Shown: in pieces, positions 17,150 to 24,680 of the stretch
How positions within the stretch are numbered: the first letter of the stretch is position 1
How the letters are laid out: the number at the start of each line of letters is the position of its first letter
Origin: Plantimonas leprariae
GTDB lineage: Bacteria > Pseudomonadota > Alphaproteobacteria > Rhizobiales > Rhizobiaceae
DNA: 64,000 nucleotides
Reading direction: 5' to 3'
Assembly: GCF_008802405.1 (NCBI RefSeq)
Contig: NZ_VZDO01000002.1
Location: 310,001 to 374,000, forward strand
Translations under genes and position numbers: made by a program
The notes under the pieces: generated by a model
What the model was told of the DNA's origin: nothing
The model's input: the letters and a program-made list of their open reading frames with translations, nothing else
The model's database searches: none

Positions 17150-18087
17150 GATGCCCCCTGCCCCACCGCCCTCGCCAATCCGCCGGTCGCGACGTTGCCG
17201 GTCACGGCGTCGTCAACGCGGGCGATCTTGATTGCCTTCGCGTCGTGAGCCTTCCGCCAGTCGAGCCAGAACAGCACCACGGCGATGAAGACGAGACCGA
17301 GCGCGAAGGCGTAGAGCCACGGCGGGAGCGACTGCGCAAACGGCAGGAGACCGAGAAGGCCGCCGCCTTGGGCGACCTGCAGGACGCGGCTCCAGATGGT
17401 CTTTGCGATGAGGGCGTCGGACTTCTGGATCGTCCGGCTTCCCTCCTCCTTCAGGATCTTCTCGGCGATCTCGACCGGGCGGCCGGCGAGGTCGGGCCGC
17501 GCGATAGGCAGGGGCGGCAGGATCTCACCGGAGAGAGCCGGCGGCGCGGGCTCGACCGCGGGCGGCACCACCGGCTGCACGAGCATGATGTGCGCCTCGT
17601 CCCGCACGTCGGCAACGCGCTTCGTCCAGCCCTTGCCGAATGTCGGCCAGTCGCCGAGGCTCTTCAGGAACCGCATCCGCGCGTCGCAAAGCGCTTCGAC
17701 GAGCTTCGTCGCGTCGTGCTGGGCGACGGCCGCCAGCGTTGCCGGACCGATCGCGCCGTCCGCCGGCGTGCCGACGATGGCCTGCAGGTACTTCGCCGCC
17801 CGGCTCGGGCCGGAGTTCACCGCGAAGTCGAACACCGCGTAGTCGAGCCCGTCGGGAAGCTGCGCGCCGGCGACGCGGTCCCAATACTCCCGGCGGTAGA
17901 CGGTGCCGGCCTGCGCCGTGGTCAGCTTCTTCAGGTCGTCGACCGTGCCGTCCGGCTTCACGTAGGCGCGGAAGGTCGCGATCGTGACGCCCTTGTTCGT
18001 CGCACCGCCGTTGTCGGCAGGATGATCGCTGAACCCGCCCTCGTGGGCGAGCACAAGAGAAAGGCTGCGCTCGAAGTTGCGCTCCAT
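17146..18087 (-). CDS. Endolysin, GH108 muramidase with C-terminal TM
   Basis: 313 aa. The GH108 domain starts LSLVLAHEGGFSDHPADNGG, with catalytic E16 in the E-G-G-F motif. It continues to the PG_binding_3 region (FDFAVNSGPSRAAKYLQAI). A Pro-rich linker leads to a C-terminal TM segment (YAFALGLVFIAVVLFWLDW), so it is probably membrane-tethered. It cleaves the peptidoglycan glycan chain during lysis. ATG 18087 is chosen for the conserved N-terminus. Confidence 0.87.
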   Translation of the reverse strand: MERNFERSLSLVLAHEGGFSDHPADNGGATNKGVTIATFRAYVKPDGTVDDLKKLTTAQAGTVYRREYWDRVAGAQLPDGLDYAVFDFAVNSGPSRAAKYLQAIVGTPADGAIGPATLAAVAQHDATKLVEALCDARMRFLKSLGDWPTFGKGWTKRVADVRDEAHIMLVQPVVPPAVEPAPPALSGEILPPLPIARPDLAGRPVEIAEKILKEEGSRTIQKSDALIAKTIWSRVLQVAQGGGLLGLLPFAQSLPPWLYAFALGLVFIAVVLFWLDWRKAHDAKAIKIARVDDAVTGNVATGGLARAVGQGAS

Positions 18088-18252
18088 GACGGTTCTCCTG
18101 GTCAAGAGGAAGCTCGGCACGGTCGCCGGGCTATGGTGAGCGTGGGAATTTTGCAGGGCTGACGCTGGGGCAGCGCGCAACCATCAGTTGGCTAGGCACT
18201 TTGGCTTGCGCACGGGCGGTCACGATCGCCTGCTGGGGTCTGGAGTGCTTGC

Positions 18253-18423
18253 ATGAACGACAAAGGGTCGCCTAAGGCACCGATTGCCGAGGACGTCGGA
18301 CGCTCGCGAAGGGACGTATTCGCCGCTCTGGGCATCGTGTCCCTTACGCTCGTCGTCCTGCTGGTCTGGTTCGCCGCGCTGGGGTGGTTCGCAGCCAGAA
18401 TGGTGGCGATGGTCGTTTCCTGA
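18253..18423 (+). CDS. Small single-TM protein
   Basis: 56 aa with GGAG seven bases before the ATG. The N-terminus is charged, then comes a hydrophobic helix (FAALGIVSLTLVVLLVWFAA). It is on the strand opposite to the phage block and ends 7 bp from the stop of another small TM gene facing it. Function unknown; a moron-type gene is possible. Confidence 0.5.
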   Translation: MNDKGSPKAPIAEDVGRSRRDVFAALGIVSLTLVVLLVWFAALGWFAARMVAMVVS

Positions 18424-18430
18424 CCGCCGG

Positions 18431-18577
18431 TCAGTGCAAGTAGACCGAAAGGCTGAGGTCGAACGCCGCGAGCCAGACGATGATGGCGAGCGTCAGAACG
18501 ACGATCAGCAGCTCGGTCGGCCTCAACCTTGTTTCCGACAACAGCGATCGGATCAGTGCGGGCAATCGGCTGAGCAT
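18431..18577 (-). CDS. Small single-TM protein
   Basis: 48 aa from the second ATG (GAGG six bases upstream); an ATG at 18583 would add two residues. An amphipathic N-terminus (RLPALIRSLLSETRL) is followed by a TM helix (ELLIVVLTLAIIVWLAAF). It is convergent with the preceding small TM gene, and it runs in the same direction as the lysis genes just downstream. Confidence 0.5.
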   Translation of the reverse strand: MLSRLPALIRSLLSETRLRPTELLIVVLTLAIIVWLAAFDLSLSVYLH

Positions 18578-18583
18578 GACCAT

Positions 18584-19188
18584 CCTCTCGAGCAGAGCTA
18601 CGGAGGGCGATCACGCTGAGATGCACCGGCGAATGCACGACAGGCCTCTCTAACGGACCGGCGTCTCGCGCCAGACGTCACTCGCGGTATGCGACGGCCG
18701 GTGGATCGTTCAAATGCGAGTTTCGGACGTGACGCAGACTTCAATCGGGTTTGGTAGCTCTGTCGACACGGGCGGAGTGGCTACCGCCTGGCAGAAGCCT
18801 CCGGTCGGGCCGTGAACCGTTGGCGGACCCGGCCGGAGGTCATCGCGACCTCCGGCGGCCGGTGGGTGGCTGGCCGTGGAAGTGCGGGTTGCGTTCAGCG
18901 CCGAGCACCCCACATCGGCGCGCGGGAGGCCGACGATTGCTGAGGAAACCCCCGCAGCAACGTCACCCCACCCTCCCCGGCGTCGCTGCGTCCCCGTGGC
19001 GGCGTCGTCAAACGCTTCGGTGCGACGGAGCCAGTGACATACCGTTAGGAATTGCGTGCTTCACTGAAGATGTGAGGACTACGCGTCACGTATCCTGACA
19101 TCAACGGCGTCTCCGGCCCGTCCCCCTCCCAGGCAGGAGACGCCGTCCTTTCCAGCGGCGATGCGCTGCTCGTCGTGGAAGGCGGCCA
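18584..19188. other. 605-bp gene-free region with strong dyads
   Basis: No supported gene. Hairpin A pairs 18798-18809 with 18828-18839 (12 bp, one G-U). Hairpin B pairs 18832-18841 with 18847-18856 (10 bp perfect, 5-nt loop). They share 18832-18839, so they exclude each other. A further perfect 11-bp inverted repeat (ACGGCGTCTCC at 19104-19114, GGAGACGCCGT at 19136-19146) lies just past the tail-fibre stop and may terminate that transcript. Confidence 0.5.
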
Positions 19189-21618
19189 TCAGGCAACAGC
19201 CTTCAGCGCTGCCAAGGCCGCCGTATCGTTGGTGGCGATACGCTGCGCAGCGATCTCGCAACCCCAGCTCGGCTGATGGATGCCGTCTTCCGTCATGACG
19301 GCGCCGAGCGACTGGCCGGCTTCGAGGATGACGTCCCACTTGCCGGTCTCCGTCTCCGGCGTCGTCGCCCCGCCGAGTTCGGTCGCGCGGCCGAGATCGA
19401 GCACGCCAGCGATACCGAGCGGGTTGTTCGGCAGCGTCCGGTAGAACCGGTTGCACCAGGTGCGGAAGCTGGTGCCGGCGGAATAACCGCCGGCGTTGAT
19501 CGTCTGCCACTCGGGCTGCGCCCACATCATATTGACCTTCGCCGTGCCGGTCGGCGCCGCGAGGCCCGTCGCGCGGGTCACGGTGACGAAGTTGCCGCTG
19601 ATCGCCGTGACCGCGGCCGTGCTGCTGGCGTTCATCCCGCTCGGCGTCAGGCCCGCGATCCGGATGCGCGAGCCGACGAACATCTTCGCGGCGTAGCCGG
19701 CGGGCAGCTCGAGCGACAGCGCGCCGGTGGTCGCGTCGTAGCTGTAGCTCGTGACCGACGTCAGCGGGTTCGGCTCCTGGCAGTCCGGCGGGCAAGTCGG
19801 GGCGAACGGGACGTAGCCGGGCACGGCCGCGCGGCGGGCGCGGATATACTTCGCGAGCCCGCTGACCCAACCGATCGCGCTCGGCGCACCGGCCATGTCG
19901 TTCGGGCCGATATAGGTCCACTTCACCGCCGCACCGTCCGCGATGTTCGCGCCGGTGCCGTCCGGCGCCGTTGTGCCGCTGGTGCCGGCGGCGACGCACA
20001 GGAAGCCCTTGCCGTTCGCGAGCACCGTATCATCGAGCGCGTAGGGCGTGCTCGCAGCCCAGGCCGGCGCGTTCGCCCAGCCGACCTCGTTGTGCGGGTT
20101 AGGCTCGACGACCTTGATCTTGTCGCCGCAGGCCAACCAGTTGGTGAACTCGTCGCGGCGGCGCATGTTGTCGGCCACCATGCGGTAGCTGATGCGATCC
20201 GAGCCGCGCGACATGTTGGTGAGGGCGAGCCCGACCATGCGGCAGAAGCGGGCGAAGTAGCCCTTGTTGCCCTGCGCGTCGCCGCCGATGTCGCCGAAGG
20301 TGCCGGAGAACGAGCGGCCTTCGTTCGGTCCCTCGCCGAGCGAGTTCTCGTTGCACAGGATGTTCGGCGTGCCGGCCGGGGCATAGGAGCGCATGCCGCC
20401 GACGCGCAGCGACTTCGCTGTGCCGGTCTGCGAGCTGTCGTCGGCGGTAAAAGTCGTACGGGGCGTGGTGGCGTTGGCCTGGATGCGCGAGGATGTGCCG
20501 GCCGAATAGCCGCCGTTGCGGCCCATGAAGTTCGAGCCGCCGCCGGGCCGGCGGATGAGCTTGCTGGTGACGGCGCCGGAACGGCCGGGGATGCAGTCGT
20601 AGGGGATGTGCAGGCCGAACGGCGTGTTGGCCGGGATGTCGGCCGGCGCGGCGACGCGCCAGACGCCGAAGGTCTTCGCCTGTCCCGGCGTGTAGACCTC
20701 GCTGACCGAGCCGTCCGGCGTCAGGCAACGCGAGATGTTGGCGAGGAGCGCGGTCGTGGCGCTCGGGTTGTAGGGATACTCGAAGTTCAGCGCGAACTCG
20801 TAGGGGTCGGCAAGGTCGGTCTCGAAGACCGTAGCGTTGGCCGGCCGCTCCAGCGTCCAGTAGGGAATGCCGAACTCGAGGATATCGCCCTGCTTGATGT
20901 TCCACGGCACCGAATACTGGTCGCGCGGACAGTCCGACCACTGCGCCGCGCCGGTCGCGTCCTTCGTGTTGAACGGCGTCGTGCCGTAGGCGCCGGAGCG
21001 CAGGACGCGGCCCGCCGTAACCGTCAGACTAACAGCAAGAGGGCTCGCGCCCGCCGCGGTGATCGTGCCGGCGATCGTGCCGGCCGAGGCTGCGGTCAAC
21101 CCAACGACGAGCTTCCAGCCGTTTGTCGCATCCCCGGCCACGGCGACGCGGCCGTCGTTCGGCGTGAACACCGGCGTCGCGCCGGCCGGCACGTTGGTGA
21201 TGTTGCCGATCAGCGTGCCGGCTGCCGCACCGGCGATGAAGGTCGCAGCGGACAGGGCGAGGTTGATCAGCGGGCCGTATGGTCCGCCTCCATCGTAGCC
21301 GGCACGGAACGACAGGACGGTGTCCTTCGTGTCGCGGCCGTTGGCGCTCGTCGCCCGGACTTTGATATCGTAACGCGCGCCGAGCACCGCAGCACCCGCC
21401 CCTTTCACGATGGTGCTGCCAGAAAGCGCAAGCTGCGCCGGGACGTCGCCTACGGTCGTAAAAGTCGAGCCCGAGCCAAACGGATCGTCGAGCGTCGCAA
21501 TCAGCGAACTGGCGGCGGCCGTGGCGACGAAGCGAGCGGCCGAGGCAGTGATCTCGCGGCCGACCGTCAGGGATTTGTCGAGGCCGGGGCTGTTCGGGCT
21601 GATGGTCGTGGTCGTCAT
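19189..21618 (-). CDS. Phage receptor-binding/tail fibre protein with SGNH-hydrolase-like domain
   Basis: 809 aa. Ig-like, Ala/Thr/Gly-rich N-terminal repeats are followed by a region of SGNH/GDSL-esterase type: NENSLGEGPNEGR, later NPHNEVGWANAP, and C-terminal EDGIHQPSWGCEIAAQRI, which matches the D-x-x-H block of that superfamily. Such domains trim acetyl or acyl groups from surface polysaccharides during adsorption. It sits last in the tail-fibre gene run, 75 bp downstream of another fibre gene. Assignment of the hydrolase fold is by motif only. Confidence 0.65.
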   Translation of the reverse strand: MTTTTISPNSPGLDKSLTVGREITASAARFVATAAASSLIATLDDPFGSGSTFTTVGDVPAQLALSGSTIVKGAGAAVLGARYDIKVRATSANGRDTKDTVLSFRAGYDGGGPYGPLINLALSAATFIAGAAAGTLIGNITNVPAGATPVFTPNDGRVAVAGDATNGWKLVVGLTAASAGTIAGTITAAGASPLAVSLTVTAGRVLRSGAYGTTPFNTKDATGAAQWSDCPRDQYSVPWNIKQGDILEFGIPYWTLERPANATVFETDLADPYEFALNFEYPYNPSATTALLANISRCLTPDGSVSEVYTPGQAKTFGVWRVAAPADIPANTPFGLHIPYDCIPGRSGAVTSKLIRRPGGGSNFMGRNGGYSAGTSSRIQANATTPRTTFTADDSSQTGTAKSLRVGGMRSYAPAGTPNILCNENSLGEGPNEGRSFSGTFGDIGGDAQGNKGYFARFCRMVGLALTNMSRGSDRISYRMVADNMRRRDEFTNWLACGDKIKVVEPNPHNEVGWANAPAWAASTPYALDDTVLANGKGFLCVAAGTSGTTAPDGTGANIADGAAVKWTYIGPNDMAGAPSAIGWVSGLAKYIRARRAAVPGYVPFAPTCPPDCQEPNPLTSVTSYSYDATTGALSLELPAGYAAKMFVGSRIRIAGLTPSGMNASSTAAVTAISGNFVTVTRATGLAAPTGTAKVNMMWAQPEWQTINAGGYSAGTSFRTWCNRFYRTLPNNPLGIAGVLDLGRATELGGATTPETETGKWDVILEAGQSLGAVMTEDGIHQPSWGCEIAAQRIATNDTAALAALKAVA

Positions 21619-21693
21619 GTGCGGCGATCCTTTGCGGACATGAAAAAGCCCGCTCGAAGCGGGCGGTGATGGTCAGGGGGTGGATGGGCCGGA

Positions 21694-22638
21694 TCAATTC
21701 ATGCCGTAGAGCGCGTAGTTCGCCTGGCCGATGTTGCCGGTGTCGTAGAGCAGCCCCAGGCGCGTCGCCTTGGCGCTGGATGCGACCGCCTGGCAGAACA
21801 GGTCGAGGCGCTGCCGCAGGCTGTTGCTCGACAACTGGTGAACCGTCGTCGCCTTCAACCAACTGTACCAGCCGTTCGAGCTGGTGAGGTCGATCTCGCA
21901 GATGCCGTTCGAGCCGGCGGCGTTCTGTCCACCGGACATGACGAAAGACGACGAGCTGCCGCTGGTTCTGCCGCCGGTCCCGTCCGAAAGCGCGTAGTCG
22001 CCGCCGTAGACGTAGTTTCCGGCCGACGAGGCATATCCCGATCCATAATCGAGCACGGCGCAGAGCGACCGCCCGACCGTCGCCGGCTGGAAGTTGTCCA
22101 GGACGATCTTGTACTTCCGAAAGCCCGGATCGAGCGGGAGATCGAGTCGGGCCGTATTCAGCGCCGTGCCGCTCGCCAAGAGCTTGCCGACCGGTGCCAG
22201 CCCGAGCGTCACCAGAGCGGCGGCCGCATTCGCGTCGTCGAGAAGCGTCTTGGCAAAACCCGACACGCCGAGAGTTGCCAGCACCGTTGCCGCATCCGGG
22301 TCGTCGAGGAGAGTTCGAACGAAGGGTGAGACATCGTCGGAGAGCGTGGCGACGAGATCGGCGAGCAGCCGGTTCGACCGGATCGCGTCGGCGACGTCGG
22401 CGCGACCGAGCGAGATGGAATAGGCCTGCGTCGCCCCGGCCATCGCCGCCGGCGCCGGATAGTCGAGCGTCAGATGCGTGTCGTCCTCGACGGACGCGAT
22501 CGGGATCGACAGGCCCTTCACCGAGAGGGTGCCGCCGGCGACGAGCGCCAGCGCCCAGGCGGTGCCCTGCCCGGTGACGACGGCACTGCCGCTTACGACC
22601 GAACAGGTACCGGATTTGTAGGTCGGCTGGATCGGCAT
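21694..22638 (-). CDS. Phage tail fibre protein
   Basis: 314 aa. A short N-terminal beta-type module (PTYKSGTCSVVSGSAVVTGQ) of the kind found at the start of tail fibres and adhesins is followed by repeated TLLDDxxAAxxLxTLG units (about residues 108-150), common in fibre shafts, and a Gly/Ser-rich C-terminal head. ATG 22638 is chosen. It is followed by the large fibre gene and preceded by a DUF4376-type protein, all leftward. Confidence 0.7.
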   Translation of the reverse strand: MPIQPTYKSGTCSVVSGSAVVTGQGTAWALALVAGGTLSVKGLSIPIASVEDDTHLTLDYPAPAAMAGATQAYSISLGRADVADAIRSNRLLADLVATLSDDVSPFVRTLLDDPDAATVLATLGVSGFAKTLLDDANAAAALVTLGLAPVGKLLASGTALNTARLDLPLDPGFRKYKIVLDNFQPATVGRSLCAVLDYGSGYASSAGNYVYGGDYALSDGTGGRTSGSSSSFVMSGGQNAAGSNGICEIDLTSSNGWYSWLKATTVHQLSSNSLRQRLDLFCQAVASSAKATRLGLLYDTGNIGQANYALYGMN

Positions 22639-22642
22639 CGCG

Positions 22643-23059
22643 CTATTCCTGCCACCAGCGGTCGGCTGCATAATCCCAGGGGATCGGCTGCATGTCCTTC
22701 AGCGTCCGCGCCGCGAAGGTGTGCGCCTGCTTGGCGGCGGCGGCGGCGCGACCGAGCGCGATCACTGCGGCCGGACCAAGTGGCACCAGCGAATTGTCCT
22801 CGGCGATCCAGCGGAACGGCACCGGTTGGCCATCGGCGTCGACCTGATCGTTCCAGAACGGATCGTCGAGCGCCTTGCCGCCGGTCAGGATGGCAAGCGC
22901 GGCGAGCTGCGCTGCGCCGGCGATGTTCTCGCGATCGCCGGGTCGCGTCTGGAACCGAAGACCCTGGAACACGATACCGCCGTCGATGCGCCGATCGCGC
23001 TCGGCGTCGACTTCGGCGCCGGTCGACGCCGGTAGAGCTTCGTCGAGAAAGATCGTCAT
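22643..23059 (-). CDS. DUF4376-type phage tail protein
   Basis: 138 aa. The segment AERDRRIDGGIVFQGLRFQTR followed by REN-I-AGAAQLA and a central W-I-A-E-D-N matches the DUF4376 pattern of tail-fibre-associated proteins, probably a chaperone or connector of the fibre. It overlaps the preceding gene by 4 bp (ATGA). Confidence 0.65.
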   Translation of the reverse strand: MTIFLDEALPASTGAEVDAERDRRIDGGIVFQGLRFQTRPGDRENIAGAAQLAALAILTGGKALDDPFWNDQVDADGQPVPFRWIAEDNSLVPLGPAAVIALGRAAAAAKQAHTFAARTLKDMQPIPWDYAADRWWQE

Positions 23060-23463
23060 GCCTCGGCCTCCACGGTGACGGACCAGTCGACGAGCGGCCA
23101 GTGCTGCAGCTGGATCAGGAACGTGCCCGGCCGGCGCGAACGGATCTCGATCGAGCCGCCGGCGACGTCGCGCGGCATGCCATTGATCAGGAGGGCGCAC
23201 GGGTCCGGCAGGCCGGAAAGCACCGCCGCATCCTCGCCGTCCGCCCGGATCACCGTCCGGTCGATTGCCGCGGAACACGTCGGCCGGGGGACGAGTGCGT
23301 CCTCGGCGTCGAGATAAAGGAGGTGCAGGTCGCCGGAGAGTTCGGCTTCGTCGACCTCGACGACGCGGAGCCCGGCATTTCGCAGGACATCGGCGTAGCC
23401 ATCCGGCACCGGATCGTTCACGGTCTGCTGGATCTGGCCGGAGGCGAGCGCTGCGATCAGCAT
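23056..23463 (-). CDS. Phage tail-module protein, unknown
   Basis: 135 aa, mixed alpha/beta, no domain recognized. Its stop overlaps the start of the DUF4376-type gene (ATGA) and it is tightly packed with its neighbours, so it belongs to the tail-tip/fibre operon. Confidence 0.55.
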   Translation of the reverse strand: MLIAALASGQIQQTVNDPVPDGYADVLRNAGLRVVEVDEAELSGDLHLLYLDAEDALVPRPTCSAAIDRTVIRADGEDAAVLSGLPDPCALLINGMPRDVAGGSIEIRSRRPGTFLIQLQHWPLVDWSVTVEAEA

Positions 23464-23467
23464 GGGA

Positions 23468-23818
23468 TCAGGCCTTTTCGGTGAAGAGGACGTAGCGGAC
23501 CGTCTGCGCCACCGAGGTCGGCGCGATGTCGATCCGGAAGGAGTTGCCGTCGAGCGTGTAGATCGAGCAGCCGGCGATGCCCTGACCGCCCTGCGGCTGC
23601 GGAATGTAAGCGACCGCCAGGTAGAGCCCGGCCGCCGGAGGCGTGACGATCGCCGCCTGGTTCGTCCCGGCTTGGACGACGACGAGGCCGGTGAGATAGG
23701 CCTTCATGGTCCGCATCGCCTCGTGGAAGGCCATGCGCTCGATTCCGTCAGTCTTCGCGTCGAAGCCCGGCAACGCGATGCGGAAGTATCCCGGCCCCTG
23801 GGCGAAGCGGCAGGTCAT
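23468..23818 (-). CDS. Phage tail-module protein, unknown
   Basis: 116 aa, beta-rich pattern (GLYLAVAYIPQPQGG, YTLDGNSFRIDI). No family recognized. The start and the previous stop share one base (TGATG), a sign of translational coupling in the tail operon. Confidence 0.55.
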   Translation of the reverse strand: MTCRFAQGPGYFRIALPGFDAKTDGIERMAFHEAMRTMKAYLTGLVVVQAGTNQAAIVTPPAAGLYLAVAYIPQPQGGQGIAGCSIYTLDGNSFRIDIAPTSVAQTVRYVLFTEKA

Positions 23819-24252
23819 CAGTTCAACACGTGATAGTGTCCGCCGCCGCCGCGCGACTCGGCGTGGCCGACGAAGACGTACAGGCCCTCCAGCTCGTAGC
23901 GGTCGCCGCGGAAGCGGTTCTTCGACATGCCCGGCACGATGCGAACCGTCTGGCCTTCGAGCGCGATGTCGAGCCAATAGGTGACGTACAGCAGCGGCAA
24001 GGCTGCATAGGCCTTGTCGAGGTAGACGGTCGCCGCGACGTTGATGATCGAGGTCTCGTAACCGGCGGTGTCCTCGACATGGCTTTCGTCGACGGTGAAG
24101 GAGAACCGGCCGGAGGCGACGACGCGCTTCAACTGCTGCCCGTCCGTCAGGACGAGCCGGGTGTAGAGCGCCGTGTCGACGTCTTCGCCGGGCTTCGAGA
24201 ACATGAAGCCGAACTGGCCGCCGCCGAAATTGCCCGCCTTCAGCCGTTTCAT
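23818..24252 (-). CDS. Phage tail-module protein, unknown
   Basis: 144 aa, beta-rich, Gly-rich C-terminus (HAESRGGGGHYHVLN). No family recognized. It overlaps the preceding gene by 4 bp and the following by 1 bp in the tail operon. Confidence 0.55.
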   Translation of the reverse strand: MKRLKAGNFGGGQFGFMFSKPGEDVDTALYTRLVLTDGQQLKRVVASGRFSFTVDESHVEDTAGYETSIINVAATVYLDKAYAALPLLYVTYWLDIALEGQTVRIVPGMSKNRFRGDRYELEGLYVFVGHAESRGGGGHYHVLN

Positions 24253-24680
24253 TGCCCGAAGATCCAGTAGGCGTAGTGAGCGCGGACGTAGTCGCTGCGG
24301 TCGGCCTCCGGTCGCTTCGCCCGCTTGAAACGCATTTCGGAGACGTTGAGGAAGGCGTAGCCGTTCGCCCCGAAGATCGGCACCTCCATGTCGGTCGGTC
24401 CGTTGTAGGAAGCCGGCGCGACAGCGCGGAACAGGCAGTAGGACTGCTGGTCGAACGCATAGGGCAACGGGATGACGTAGTCGGCGGCGGAATCGGTGGT
24501 GTTCGCCCCGGAGCTATTCGGCGCGGACGGATCGAAGTAGAAGCCGCTGAGGATCAGCCGGCCGGAGAAGAACCGGTCGGAGTCGAACACCTTCTGCTCT
24601 TCCGGCAGGTTCGGCGCGACCTCGACGCCGGCGACCGAAACGATCAGCCGCCCGGCGCTGTAGAGGGTGCGCCTAGTCAT
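24249..24680 (-). CDS. Phage tail-module protein, unknown
   Basis: 143 aa, beta-rich. No family recognized. It directly follows the tip protein gene, overlapping it by 8 bp, so it is likely a small protein of the distal tail or a fibre adaptor. Confidence 0.55.
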   Translation of the reverse strand: MTRRTLYSAGRLIVSVAGVEVAPNLPEEQKVFDSDRFFSGRLILSGFYFDPSAPNSSGANTTDSAADYVIPLPYAFDQQSYCLFRAVAPASYNGPTDMEVPIFGANGYAFLNVSEMRFKRAKRPEADRSDYVRAHYAYWIFGQ

